From JBFGCM01 sp041581135 (GTDB lineage: Bacteria; Actinomycetota; Acidimicrobiia; Spongiisociales; UBA5794): a DNA stretch of 64,000 bases. The stretch is from the NCBI GenBank assembly GCA_041581135.1, contig JBFGCM010000007.1, positions 1 through 64,000 of the forward strand, written 5' to 3'. A program made the translations under genes and the position numbers. Of the stretch, positions 43,176 to 52,370 are shown piece by piece (position 1 is the stretch's first letter; each line of letters begins with the position of its first letter). The notes under the pieces are model-generated. The model had not been told where the DNA came from. It was given only the letters and a program-made list of their open reading frames with translations, and did no database searches.

Positions 43176-43853
43176 TCAGTGTGCCTCTGCAGAGGTGTCG
43201 TTACGAGGTCCAAAGATAGCCCGTCCGACGCGCACGATCGTTGATCCTCGTTCCACCGCTGTCTCGAAGTCCTCGGTCATCCCCATCGACAGTTCGCGGA
43301 GGCCGGGGAAATCCGCCGCCAACTCGTCGCGGAGCGCCGCCAAGGCGTCGAACCAGCGACCGGACTCGGCCGGATCGTAGGGAGGAATCGTCATCAGACC
43401 GCGTACGTCGAGTCCGAGCGCCACCATCGCGTCGAGAGTCGCTCGCGTCGCGTCCGGGGCGACGCCGTGCTTCGCCGGGTCGGCACCGATGTTCACCTGG
43501 AGGAGCACCGGTGGTGGTGGTCCCGGGCCCTTGAGCCAGGCTGCGCCGAGCTCGACGCGATCCATCGAGTGGAGCAGACGCACCACGGGTCGCACCTTCC
43601 TCACCTTGTTGCGCTGCAGCGGACCGATGAAGTGCCACTCGATGTCGCCGGGCGCCACGCCGACCTTGTCGGCAAGCTCTTGGGCCCTGCTCTCACCGAA
43701 GACACGGTGACCGGCCTCGTAGGCCTCTGCGATGGCGTCCCCGGAGTGCCCCTTGGAGACGGCGACCAGCGTGACGTCACCCGGGGCGCGCCCGACGCGC
43801 CTGGCGGCGGCGGCGATCCGCTCCTGGACCGCCTTCAGCCGATCGGCAACCAT
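43176..43853 (-). CDS. yggS: PLP-binding protein YggS/PLPBP
   Basis: 225 residues from the ATG at 43853, which overlaps pgeF by 19 bases. PLP-homeostasis protein: the Schiff-base lysine is in LVAVSKGHSGDAI, and FGESRAQELADKV, WHFIGPLQRNKVRKV, LLQVNIGADPAKHG and LSMGMTEDFETAVERGSTIVRVG are family signatures. Standard member of the ftsZ-pgeF-yggS-sepF run. Confidence 0.96.
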   Translation of the reverse strand: MVADRLKAVQERIAAAARRVGRAPGDVTLVAVSKGHSGDAIAEAYEAGHRVFGESRAQELADKVGVAPGDIEWHFIGPLQRNKVRKVRPVVRLLHSMDRVELGAAWLKGPGPPPPVLLQVNIGADPAKHGVAPDATRATLDAMVALGLDVRGLMTIPPYDPAESGRWFDALAALRDELAADFPGLRELSMGMTEDFETAVERGSTIVRVGRAIFGPRNDTSAEAH

Positions 43854-44461
43854 GCCACCGCCACCTGCCGCGCTTCGGTGCCGTTGCGGCGATGCGATGC
43901 GAGATCCTCGCCACAGCTCGTGCACGCCTCGCTGGTCCACACGTCCAACCCGTCGAGCTGGGCGGTGACGGCGGCCACCAGGTCCACGCTCCTCGTGTCC
44001 CACGTGGTCGCCGCCACGTGCTCGGGGAACCGATCCGCCACCTCGTCACCGACCTCATAGCAGCACGGTCCGATGGCCGGCCCGATGGCGGCCCGAGCCG
44101 GCTCGAGACGATGGTCGGCGATGACCTCGAGGGCACGGGCCACCACTCCGGCCGCGGCACCACGCCAGCCGGCATGGATGGCGGCCACGAAGCCGTCGCC
44201 CTCGACGAGCACAGGAACGCAGTCGGCCGTGAGCACCGCCACCGGAAGACCCGGCGTTCGAGTGATGAGCGCATCGGCGTCGCCGGCAAGACCGGCCCCG
44301 TCGACGACGACCACCCGATCGCCGTGCACCTGACGAACCGTCGCCCACCCCTCCGGGATGCCGAGCCGAGAGGCCAGCCGACGCTGCACCGCGGCGGATC
44401 GCCCGTTTCCGTCTGCTGCCGTGGAGAACGCAGCGCCCCGGAAACCGGGCGGGCGTATCAT
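43835..44461 (-). CDS. pgeF: Peptidoglycan editing factor PgeF/YfiH (multicopper oxidase-like fold)
   Basis: 208 residues. Family metal residues are in RQVHGDRVVVV, LTADCVPVLVEG, AAIHAGWRGAAAGVVA and IGPAIGPCCYEVGDEV. YfiH proteins hydrolyse miscoupled cell-wall precursors (the PgeF role) and act on purine nucleosides in some species. The start overlaps the ftsZ stop (ATGA). Confidence 0.95.
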   Translation of the reverse strand: MIRPPGFRGAAFSTAADGNGRSAAVQRRLASRLGIPEGWATVRQVHGDRVVVVDGAGLAGDADALITRTPGLPVAVLTADCVPVLVEGDGFVAAIHAGWRGAAAGVVARALEVIADHRLEPARAAIGPAIGPCCYEVGDEVADRFPEHVAATTWDTRSVDLVAAVTAQLDGLDVWTSEACTSCGEDLASHRRNGTEARQVAVAWLPIG

Positions 44462-45525
44462 CCCTGGACGAAGCCCGGGATCTCGACGTCGTCGTCGTCG
44501 TCGGCGGGAGCCACAGGCACCGGCTCCAGTGGCTGCGTGGTCCCGGTTGCAGTACGGCGCTGCCTGCGTTCCCGATCGAACCCGGCGGCGATGACGGTGA
44601 CACGCATCTCGTCGCCGAGTGAGTCGTCGACGATGGCGCCGAAGATGATGTTGGCATCCGGGTCGCTCGCGTCGGCGATCATCGATGCGGCGGTGCTCAC
44701 CTCGTGCAACGTCATGTCCGCCGGACCGGACAGCGAGAGCAGGACGCCCCGCGCGCCCTCCATGTTGGTCTCCAGCAGAGGGCTCGAGATTGCCTTCTCC
44801 GCAGCCTGTTCGGCGCGATGCTCACCGGAGGAGTGACCGATGCCCATGACCGCCGACCCGGCGTCGGTCATCACAGCCTTGACGTCTGCAAAGTCCACGT
44901 TGATGAGACCGGGGGTCGTGATCAGATCGGTGATGCCGCGCACACCCGAGGTCAGCACCTCGTCGGCCATGCGGAAGGCGTCGATGACGGGGGTCTTCGG
45001 TTCCGCGATCTCTAGCAGCCGCTCGTTGGGGATGATGATGAGCGTGTCCACCGCGGTCTTGAGGCTCTGGATGCCCTGTTCGGCCTGGACCGAGCGACGC
45101 CGGCCTTCGAAGCCGAATGGGCGCGTCACCACGCCGACGGTCAACGCTCCGAGGGTACGAGCGATCTCGGCGACGACGGGGGCGCCACCGGTTCCGGTGC
45201 CACCGCCTTCGCCGGCCGTGATGAAGACCATGTCGGCACCCTTGAGGGCCTCTTCGATCTCGTCGCGATGCGCTTCGGCGGCCCCCTCGCCCACGTCGGG
45301 ATCTGCGCCGGCGCCGAGGCCGCGGGTGGCATCGCGGCCGATGTCGAGCTTCACGTCGGCATCCGACATGAGCAACGCCTGGGCATCGGTGTTGATGGCG
45401 ACGAACTCGACGCCGCCGACGCCGGCATCGACCATGCGATTCACCGCGTTGACACCGCCACCGCCGACGCCGACCACTTTGATCACTGCGAGGTAGTTCT
45501 GCGGGCTCCGGTTGTCATTGGTCAT
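44458..45525 (-). CDS. ftsZ: Cell division protein FtsZ
   Basis: 355 residues from the ATG at 45525 (MTNDNRSPQNYLAVIKVVGV), with AGGAG and GGAG upstream; nine more codons are open but unsupported. The tubulin signature GGGTGTGG is at 107-114, and the T7 loop has NVDFADVKAVM. The C-terminal linker is short, and the tail DVEIPGFVQG is the conserved peptide bound by SepF. It assembles the Z ring. The 268 bases before it hold direct repeats and presumably a promoter. Confidence 0.98.
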   Translation of the reverse strand: MTNDNRSPQNYLAVIKVVGVGGGGVNAVNRMVDAGVGGVEFVAINTDAQALLMSDADVKLDIGRDATRGLGAGADPDVGEGAAEAHRDEIEEALKGADMVFITAGEGGGTGTGGAPVVAEIARTLGALTVGVVTRPFGFEGRRRSVQAEQGIQSLKTAVDTLIIIPNERLLEIAEPKTPVIDAFRMADEVLTSGVRGITDLITTPGLINVDFADVKAVMTDAGSAVMGIGHSSGEHRAEQAAEKAISSPLLETNMEGARGVLLSLSGPADMTLHEVSTAASMIADASDPDANIIFGAIVDDSLGDEMRVTVIAAGFDRERRQRRTATGTTQPLEPVPVAPADDDDDVEIPGFVQG

Positions 45526-45793
45526 CGGTCTCCACTCCTGATCGATCTTCACCGCCGGTCACGAACCGGACATCGACCCCTCGTGCATCGGCCGGGTTCC
45601 CTTTGCATCGCCTGCGCCGGCCGAGCAGCTCGAGAGGCAGGACTCGCCGATCTCCTCGATACGGGGAGTCGGTGAGGCTGCCGCGCTGCCAACAAGCGTA
45701 CTGCATTGGTCGAGGGTGGCACAAGACACAAAGTCTCACCTTCTAGTTGAAGATGATGTCCTCGTTGAAGAGGATGATTGCGCAGGTCGGCGC
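45526..45793 (-). promoter_or_regulatory. ftsQ-ftsZ intergenic region with 13-bp direct repeats
   Basis: On the plus strand GTTGAAGATGATG (45746-45758) and GTTGAAGAGGATG (45764-45776) match at 12 of 13 bases with an 18-bp period. This is one of the few long gaps in the cluster, so an ftsZ promoter is expected here. I could not identify convincing -10/-35 boxes. Confidence 0.45.
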
Positions 45794-46546
45794 TCAGCCC
45801 ACCGGCTCGATGACGGCCGGCCGCCACGGAGACAGCAGGTCGATGGCGGCCCCCTCGGTGAGGCCCTGGTCGAGGAGGGCGGTGAGTGCGACCGCCTTGT
45901 CCGCCATGTCGGTGGGCCCACCGAGGCGCACTTCGTGACCGGCGACCGTGGCGAAGATGCCTTGGGGCCGGCCCGTCACGACGGCGTCGGGATCGCCGAG
46001 CGTGTGCAGGAACTCGATGGCGCCGAGAGCGGCGGGATCGTCCAGGCTGGTCCCGACCGCCGCCGCCAGGGCGATCTCGACGACGGGCAGCGTGGTGTCC
46101 GGCGGGGCGTCCGCGAGTGGCGCCGACTCCAGCACTGCACCGGACGCCGCCACCAAGAACCACGAGTCCGTGGCTCGCAGCCACGCGGCCGGCACATGCT
46201 CGAGCACCTCCACCTCGACCGTGTCCGGCCAGACCACGCGTACGGCTGCCACCGCAACCCACGGGTCGGCCTCGAGGTCCTCCTCGACGGCATCGGCGTT
46301 GATGGAGATGAGCGGGCGACCCACCGCCACTCCCGAGGCACCGAGCCGGTCGTCGACCGTGGACCTGGCGACTCCGGACACCGCGATCCGCTCGACGGAC
46401 AGGACCGGCGACTGCAGCAACCAGGCGACGCCTCCGACGAGGAGCGCCGCCACCAACAGCCACAGCGTCCACTTGAGCCGGCGCCGCGCCGTAGCCTCCC
46501 TGACGCTGCGGCGTCGTGCAGCGATGCGCTCGTCCATCACGGTCAT
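45794..46546 (-). CDS. ftsQ: Cell division protein FtsQ
   Basis: 250 residues, ATG overlapping the murB stop. A short cytoplasmic Arg-rich N terminus, one helix (about 26-45), then a POTRA domain (LSVERIAVSGVARSTVDDRLG) and a beta domain with DPWVAVAAVRVVWPDTVEVEVLEHVPAAWL. It links FtsW/FtsI to the divisome outside the membrane. Confidence 0.93.
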   Translation of the reverse strand: MTVMDERIAARRRSVREATARRRLKWTLWLLVAALLVGGVAWLLQSPVLSVERIAVSGVARSTVDDRLGASGVAVGRPLISINADAVEEDLEADPWVAVAAVRVVWPDTVEVEVLEHVPAAWLRATDSWFLVAASGAVLESAPLADAPPDTTLPVVEIALAAAVGTSLDDPAALGAIEFLHTLGDPDAVVTGRPQGIFATVAGHEVRLGGPTDMADKAVALTALLDQGLTEGAAIDLLSPWRPAVIEPVG

Positions 46547-47463
46547 GGAAGGTCCTGGTCGAGGGATCGACGGAATGAACCGGCAAAACCTACTTCCGGC
46601 TCGAGCCAGATCCCGGTTTCCTCACCGACGCGGCGCCGCACGGCCCAGACGAGATCGAAGATGTCTTGGGCGGGGGCGCCCTGCTCGGCAACGAAGAAAT
46701 TGGCGTGTTTGCGCGACACCGAGGCTCCACCCCGGCGGAACCCCTTCAGGCCGAGCTCGTCGATGAGCTTGCCGGCAGCCACCTCCGGCGGGTTCTTGAA
46801 GACGCTGCCGGCATTGAAGGTGCCGCCCGGCTGATGGTCTCGCCGCCATGCCGTGATCTCCCGCAAGAGTGCTTCTCCCTCGGGGCGGTCGCGGGCGACG
46901 GTGTGGAAACGGGCGGTCGTCACCACCGTCAGCCGATCGATGGACGAGTGGCGATAGCTCATGTCGAGATCTTCAGGCCCCTGTGTCGACCATCGTTGGC
47001 CGCGGAGGTCGTAGAGGTGGGCGGATTCCAGCCACTCCCGGGTCTCGCTGCCATGGCACCCGGCGTTCATCCGGACTGCTCCCCCGACCGAGCCGGGGAT
47101 GCCGACCAGGAACTCGAGACCCCCCCGACTCGCCTTCACCGACTCGCGCGCCACCCTGGGTAGCGGCACGGCGCCCCCGGCGGTCACGCGGTCGCCGTCG
47201 ATGGTCACGGCGAGGAAGTCACCGGTCAACCGCACCACGACACCGTTGAAGCCTGCATCGGAGATCACGAGGTTGCTGCCGCGTCCCAAGATGAGGAGCG
47301 AGTGGGGGTCGGTGGCGAGTGTGGCCCCGATGCGCTCCAGGTCGTCCCCGTCGTGCGCTTCGACGAAGTATGCCGCCGGTCCGCCGAGCTTGTAGGTGGT
47401 GAAGGGGGCGAGCGGCACGCCCTCAGCCGCATATCCGTCTGCAACGAGGTCGGCGAAGCTCAT
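46543..47463 (-). CDS. murB: UDP-N-acetylenolpyruvoylglucosamine reductase
   Basis: 306 residues. FAD-dependent reduction giving UDP-MurNAc. Key segments: TYKLGGPAAYFVEA, LGRGSNLVISD, GIPGSVGGAVRMNAGCHG and the C-terminal FNAGSVFKNPP, with the catalytic Ser in GSVFKNP and Glu in WLEPEVGFAG. Four-base overlap with murC and with ftsQ. Confidence 0.97.
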   Translation of the reverse strand: MSFADLVADGYAAEGVPLAPFTTYKLGGPAAYFVEAHDGDDLERIGATLATDPHSLLILGRGSNLVISDAGFNGVVVRLTGDFLAVTIDGDRVTAGGAVPLPRVARESVKASRGGLEFLVGIPGSVGGAVRMNAGCHGSETREWLESAHLYDLRGQRWSTQGPEDLDMSYRHSSIDRLTVVTTARFHTVARDRPEGEALLREITAWRRDHQPGGTFNAGSVFKNPPEVAAGKLIDELGLKGFRRGGASVSRKHANFFVAEQGAPAQDIFDLVWAVRRRVGEETGIWLEPEVGFAGSFRRSLDQDLP

Positions 47464-48830
47464 GTCGCCTTCCCCAGGCGCTCGGCGAATGGCTCGGCGA
47501 GCCCCGTGATGTCGCCGGCACCGAGCAGCATCACCAAGTCGCCGGCGGTCACACCTGCCAACAGCCGGTCGGGAACGTCGCGCAGCAGCGGCACGTACTC
47601 CACCGTGCCACCGGCGGCTTCGACCGCCCGTGCGACGAGGTTGCCGCTGACACCCGGTTCCGGTGCCTCTCCGGCCGAGTACACATCGGTGACGATGATC
47701 CGGTCGGCCCGGGCCAGCGACGACCCGAACTCATCGGCCAGCTCCGCCGTGCGGCTGTAACGGTGGGGCTGGAACACCGCCCACACCGTTCGCCAGGAGC
47801 CGAGCGATGCAGCGTCGAGCGTCGCCTCGATCTCGGTCGGATGGTGGGCGTAGTCGTCCACCACGGTGACCCCGCCGATGCGGGCGCGGACTTCGTACCG
47901 TCTCCGGACTCCACCGAAGGACTCGAGCCCGGCGGCGGCGGCGCCGACGTCGTACCCCAGCTCACCCAGTGTGGCAAGGACGCCGGCGGCGTTGCGGGCG
48001 ATGTGGAGTCCGGGCCGCGGGACGGTGACCTCGTAGGCGGCGTCCGGTCCCTCCAGCCGGAATGCCACCTCCCAATTGCCGTGGCGAGGAGCGACGATCC
48101 GCCACCGCGCCCCCTCAGTCGTGCCATACGTGCTGGCGCCCGTCCTCGCCGCAAGACGCGCCGCCGCCGGATCGTCGGCGCAGATGATCACCGGACCCTG
48201 GGTGCGGTCGGCGACCTCGGCGAACGCCGCCTCCAGGTTCTCGATCGTCTCGTAGTAATCGAGGTGGTCGGCCTCGATGTTGGTCACCATGAGCCCACGC
48301 AGTGTCAGGCGACGGAAGGTGCCGAATGCCTCGTCGGCTTCGAGCACGAACAACTCGTGTTCCCCGAGGTGCGCCCCTGTGTTGGCGTCGACGAGTTGCC
48401 CTCCCACCAGGAACGTCGGATCGTGGCCCGCGGCGGTGAGCGCCGCCACCGCCAGTGCGGTCGAGGTCGTCTTCCCGTGAGTCCCGCTGAAGCCGATGGC
48501 GGGGAACGAGGCGGTGAAGAGTGCCAGCAGCTCCGGGCGCTCCCACACCGGGATGCCGGTGGCGGTGGCGGCGACCACTTCGGCGTCACCGCTGGGCACC
48601 GCCGAGGAACGGACCACGAGATCGACACCCTGCATTCGGTCCGGCCGATGGCCGAGCCAGGTGTCGATGCCGAGGTCGCCGAGGGCGTCGAGGACTCGGC
48701 CCGGCTTCAGGTCCGATCCAGTCACATCGTGCCCGAGCTGCGCGAGCAGCTTGGCCAGGCCACTCATCCCGGCGCCACCCACCCCTATCAGGTGGATGCG
48801 GTGGTAATCGGCGAGCGCACGCTCAGCCAT
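47460..48830 (-). CDS. murC: UDP-N-acetylmuramate-L-alanine ligase
   Basis: 456 residues from the ATG at 48830, preceded by GGAGG. Adds the first alanine. LIGVGGAGMSGLAKLL binds UDP, GFSGTHGKTTSTALAV is the P-loop, and VTNIEADHLDYYE and YAHHPTEIEATL are Mur ligase motifs. The start overlaps the murG stop as TGATG. Confidence 0.97.
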   Translation of the reverse strand: MAERALADYHRIHLIGVGGAGMSGLAKLLAQLGHDVTGSDLKPGRVLDALGDLGIDTWLGHRPDRMQGVDLVVRSSAVPSGDAEVVAATATGIPVWERPELLALFTASFPAIGFSGTHGKTTSTALAVAALTAAGHDPTFLVGGQLVDANTGAHLGEHELFVLEADEAFGTFRRLTLRGLMVTNIEADHLDYYETIENLEAAFAEVADRTQGPVIICADDPAAARLAARTGASTYGTTEGARWRIVAPRHGNWEVAFRLEGPDAAYEVTVPRPGLHIARNAAGVLATLGELGYDVGAAAAGLESFGGVRRRYEVRARIGGVTVVDDYAHHPTEIEATLDAASLGSWRTVWAVFQPHRYSRTAELADEFGSSLARADRIIVTDVYSAGEAPEPGVSGNLVARAVEAAGGTVEYVPLLRDVPDRLLAGVTAGDLVMLLGAGDITGLAEPFAERLGKAT

Positions 48831-49921
48831 CACACCTCCACGGCCACCATCAGCCTGGCGGCGATCAGCCTTGCGGCACCCGGCTTGCCCACGCTCCGTG
48901 CCGCCGCGGCCATCGACTCCAGGCGGGCCGGATCGTGCAGGAGTTCGGTGAGCAGCTTCGGCACCGACTCGAGCTCGGCTTCGTCGACCATGACCGCACC
49001 CCCTGCGGTGACCAGGGACAGGGCGTTCGCCGCCTGGTGTCCCGCGGTGCCGATGGCGAGTGGCACCACCACCGACGGCGTGCCGGTCGCGGCCAGTTCG
49101 CTCACGGTGAGTGCTCCCGCCCGCGACAGCACCAGATCCGACGCAGCGTAGAAACGCTCCATGTTCGATTCGAAGTCCAGAATGACCCAGGGTGCACCGG
49201 AGCCACGACGAAGCTCGGTTGCGGCGTGGCGAACCTCCTCCGCTTTTCCGGTCCCGGCCAGATGCACGATGGCGGCGGCGTCATGCCTGGCGAATTCTGT
49301 GGCGGTTCGGTTGAGCACGAGTGCGCCCTGGCTGCCTCCCAGCACACCCAGCACCGCGGCGTCATCTGGCAGGCCGTACTCCCGACGCGCCGACGCCCGC
49401 AGCGCCTCCCGATCGAACTCGCTGAACGCGGGACGCATCGGGTTGCCGACCACCTCGGCTCCCGGGAGCTTCGCCGTGGCCGAATCGAAGGCGGCGAACG
49501 TCGCCTCGGCGAACCGAGCGACGAGCCGGTTGGCCAGACCGGGCTCGGCGTTCTGCTCGTGCAGGAAAACAGGGACACCGGCCGCACGGGCCCCCCACCC
49601 TGCCGGCACCGTGACGTAGCCTCCGAACGCCATGAGCACCCGGGTGGCGCGTCGCCGCAGCTCGGCGGCGACCATCCGGCTCGCCCGCCACACGACCAGC
49701 GGCAGCGTCAGGTTCTGGAGTGAGAGCGAGCGGCGCAGTCCTCGCAGCGGGAGCCGGACGAGGTCGTACCCGGCTGCGGGTACGACAGAGGGGGCGAGCC
49801 GGTCACCGCCGAAGAAGACGATCTCTTCCCGAGGCACCCCGGAGCCGACCAGGGCATCGGCCACGGCGATAGCGGGGTAGATGTGCCCGCCCGTACCTGC
49901 GGCCGCCAGCGCGTACGTCAT
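48830..49921 (-). CDS. murG: Lipid II synthase MurG
   Basis: 363 residues from the ATG at 49921. Transfers GlcNAc to lipid I on the inner membrane face. GGHIYPAIAVADAL is the donor/lipid loop, LHEQNAEPGLANRL and VLGGSQGALVLN are conserved, and the UDP-GlcNAc site SRAGALTVSELAATGTPSVVVPL is complete. Overlaps ftsW by 4 bases. Confidence 0.97.
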   Translation of the reverse strand: MTYALAAAGTGGHIYPAIAVADALVGSGVPREEIVFFGGDRLAPSVVPAAGYDLVRLPLRGLRRSLSLQNLTLPLVVWRASRMVAAELRRRATRVLMAFGGYVTVPAGWGARAAGVPVFLHEQNAEPGLANRLVARFAEATFAAFDSATAKLPGAEVVGNPMRPAFSEFDREALRASARREYGLPDDAAVLGVLGGSQGALVLNRTATEFARHDAAAIVHLAGTGKAEEVRHAATELRRGSGAPWVILDFESNMERFYAASDLVLSRAGALTVSELAATGTPSVVVPLAIGTAGHQAANALSLVTAGGAVMVDEAELESVPKLLTELLHDPARLESMAAAARSVGKPGAARLIAARLMVAVEV

Positions 49922-51072
49922 GGCTTCGACCGCGCGATGTTCACCAGTACTCCCACCACGGCGAGGTTCGTGACCATGGCGGTTCCGCCACTGGAGATGA
50001 ACGGCAGCGGCACACCCGTGATGGGCAGCACCGCGATCACACCGCCGATGTTCACCAGGGCTTGCACGGAGATCCACGTGACCAGTCCCACCGCCAGCAG
50101 GCGACCGAACCGATCCTTGGTACGCAATGCGATGACGGTACCGACCACGGCGAACGCCACGAACAACAGCACGATGACGGCCGATCCGGCGAAGCCGGCT
50201 TCTTCTCCGATGATGGCGAAGATGAAGTCGGTGTGGGCGTTCGGCAGGAACGACCACCGGGCTCGACTGGCGCCGAGACCGACCCCGAACCACCCTCCCG
50301 TACCGAGCGCTACCCGGGCCTGCACGGCCTGAAGCCCCGAGTCCAGCGGATCCGCCAGCGGATCGAGGAACGCGGTCACCCGGCGCCATCGATAGTCCGC
50401 AGAGAACGCGAGTGCAAAGGCGATGGCTCCGGCGACCAGACCGCTTCCGAAGATGAAGCGGAGCGGGGTTCGGGATGCCACGAGGATGGCGAACGCCGAG
50501 GCTCCGATGAGCAACGTCGTACCCAAGTCGGGCTCCGCCATCACCAGTGCCGCCACCGTGCCGAGCGACAACACCACCGGCCAGACGAAGTGGGGAAACT
50601 CGTGGATCCACTTCTCCTTCTTCGCCACCACTGCAGCGAGAAACACGACCGTGGCGAACTTGCTGAACTCGCTCGGCTGCACCGTCAGCCCGCCGACCTC
50701 GATCCATCGGGTGGCGCCGTTGCGGCTCACACCGATCGCCAGCACGGCCACGAGGCCGGCCAGCGACACCGCGTAGATGGGGAACGCCAGCCGGCGGTAG
50801 ACCTGGTAGGGGACGCGCGACGCCACCAGCAGGGCCACCACACCGGCAGCGGTCCAGATGACCTGACGTTTGAAGTAGAACAGCTTGTCCCCGGTCTCAC
50901 GGAACGCCACCACAGACGACGCCGACATCACCGCACCCAATCCGACGATGACGAGGGTGGCTACCAACACCAGCATGAAGATGGCATTGCGATCGCCGGC
51001 AGGGCGCGCCAGCTTCGGAGCGGGCTTGTTGCCGGGCTCCGGCTGGCGACGACGCGCCGTCGCGGCGCTCAC
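49918..51072 (-). CDS. ftsW: Cell division glycosyltransferase FtsW
   Basis: 384 residues, GTG start overlapping the murD stop (GTGA). SEDS-family peptidoglycan polymerase with ten membrane helices. Landmarks: RNGATRWIEVGGLTVQPSEF, AEPDLGTTLLIG, catalytic region GLGASRARWSFLPNAHTDFIFA and GVPLPFISSGGTAMV. Works with FtsI from the same cluster. Confidence 0.96.
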   Translation of the reverse strand: MSAATARRRQPEPGNKPAPKLARPAGDRNAIFMLVLVATLVIVGLGAVMSASSVVAFRETGDKLFYFKRQVIWTAAGVVALLVASRVPYQVYRRLAFPIYAVSLAGLVAVLAIGVSRNGATRWIEVGGLTVQPSEFSKFATVVFLAAVVAKKEKWIHEFPHFVWPVVLSLGTVAALVMAEPDLGTTLLIGASAFAILVASRTPLRFIFGSGLVAGAIAFALAFSADYRWRRVTAFLDPLADPLDSGLQAVQARVALGTGGWFGVGLGASRARWSFLPNAHTDFIFAIIGEEAGFAGSAVIVLLFVAFAVVGTVIALRTKDRFGRLLAVGLVTWISVQALVNIGGVIAVLPITGVPLPFISSGGTAMVTNLAVVGVLVNIARSKP

Positions 51073-52370
51073 GATGTCACCTCCGCATGGAACGCACGGA
51101 CGGCATGCGCGAACTCGTCGCCCCGCCGTCCATAGGCCTCGAACATGTCGAAGCTGGCGCAGCCGGGAGCCAGGAGCACGGTGTCGCCGGGGTCGGCAAC
51201 GGAAGCGGCCTCGGCCACCGCTGCGGCCAACGCCCGGCCACCGTCGGCGGAGTCGATGACGCTCACCCGATCGGGAAAGAGCGCCGCGAACTCGTGGCGG
51301 GTCTCACCGATGGCGATGACGTGCTTGATGGAGCCCACCGCGGCGAGTGGCGACAGATCGAGGTCCTTGTTCCGGCCGCCGGCTACGAGGATCACCGACC
51401 GATATGCGGTGGCGGCCGCAGCGGCGGCGTGTGGGTTGGTGGCCTTGGAGTCGTTCACCCACGTCACTCCCGACCAGCTCCCGATCTCGGCGCGCCGGTG
51501 CGCACCGCGCTGAAACCCGGCGGCCACTTCGGCCACGGCCGCCGGGATGGCGCCGAGCGCGATGGCCACGGCACCGGCGATGACGAGATCGACCAGATAT
51601 GACGGGTCCGTCTCGGCGACCGGCATCTCGTGGCCGGCGATGACGAGCGCCCCGTCGCGGACGCCGTGCCCGCCGTTCGGCACGGTGTGCCCAGAGACAG
51701 GCACCGCGCGGGAGGTAGCCGGGCCCACCACCGCTGCGGCGCCCGGATCGTCGACGTCGAACAAGAGCAGGTCGTCGGGTCCTTGGTTCTCGAAGATGCG
51801 AGCTTTGGCGGCTGCATAGGCGGCGTAGTCCCCGTGCCAGTCGAGGTGGTCAGGGGCGACATTGAGCACCGCCGCCACCCGAGGATGGAACGTGTCGATG
51901 AAGCGGAGCTGGAAGCTCGAGGCTTCGATGACGACGGCATCCCACTCTTCGGCGACCACGTCCGACAGCGGGTTCCCGATGTTGCCGGCAGCCGTTGCGT
52001 TCAGCCCGCTACGGACGAGCATGTCGGCCGCCACCCTGGTGGTCGTGGTCTTGCCATTGGTACCGGTGATGGCCGCGTAGGGGCAGCCGAGGTCGGTTAC
52101 GGCGAACTCGATTTCAGAGACCAGCGGCACCCCGGACGCCAGGATCGAACGGATGGCGATGCTGTGCTCCGGGAACCCGGGGCTGGCCACGACGATGTCG
52201 ACGCGGTCCAAGTACGCATCCACCCAGTCCCCGGTGAAGGAGAAGTGCGAGTCGAACCGGTGGGCGACCATCGGGTCTTCGTCGTAGACGGCGATGTCGT
52301 ACCCGCGTCGCCGCGCCAGGTTGCCCGCCGCGATCCCGCTCACCGCGCCCCCGAGTATCAGCGCGGTCAC
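51069..52370 (-). CDS. murD: UDP-N-acetylmuramoylalanine-D-glutamate ligase
   Basis: 433 residues, GTG start overlapping mraY. P-loop AITGTNGKTTTTRVAA, LNVAPDHLDWHG and WVNDSKATNPHA are Mur ligase landmarks; the C terminus has LLAPGCASFDMFEAYGRRGD. Adds D-glutamate. Confidence 0.97.
   Translation of the reverse strand: MTALILGGAVSGIAAGNLARRRGYDIAVYDEDPMVAHRFDSHFSFTGDWVDAYLDRVDIVVASPGFPEHSIAIRSILASGVPLVSEIEFAVTDLGCPYAAITGTNGKTTTTRVAADMLVRSGLNATAAGNIGNPLSDVVAEEWDAVVIEASSFQLRFIDTFHPRVAAVLNVAPDHLDWHGDYAAYAAAKARIFENQGPDDLLLFDVDDPGAAAVVGPATSRAVPVSGHTVPNGGHGVRDGALVIAGHEMPVAETDPSYLVDLVIAGAVAIALGAIPAAVAEVAAGFQRGAHRRAEIGSWSGVTWVNDSKATNPHAAAAAATAYRSVILVAGGRNKDLDLSPLAAVGSIKHVIAIGETRHEFAALFPDRVSVIDSADGGRALAAAVAEAASVADPGDTVLLAPGCASFDMFEAYGRRGDEFAHAVRAFHAEVTS

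Noticed and set aside
45515..45739. Small minus-strand ORF between ftsQ and ftsZ
   Set aside because: No family resemblance and no binding site; overlaps the ftsZ start.
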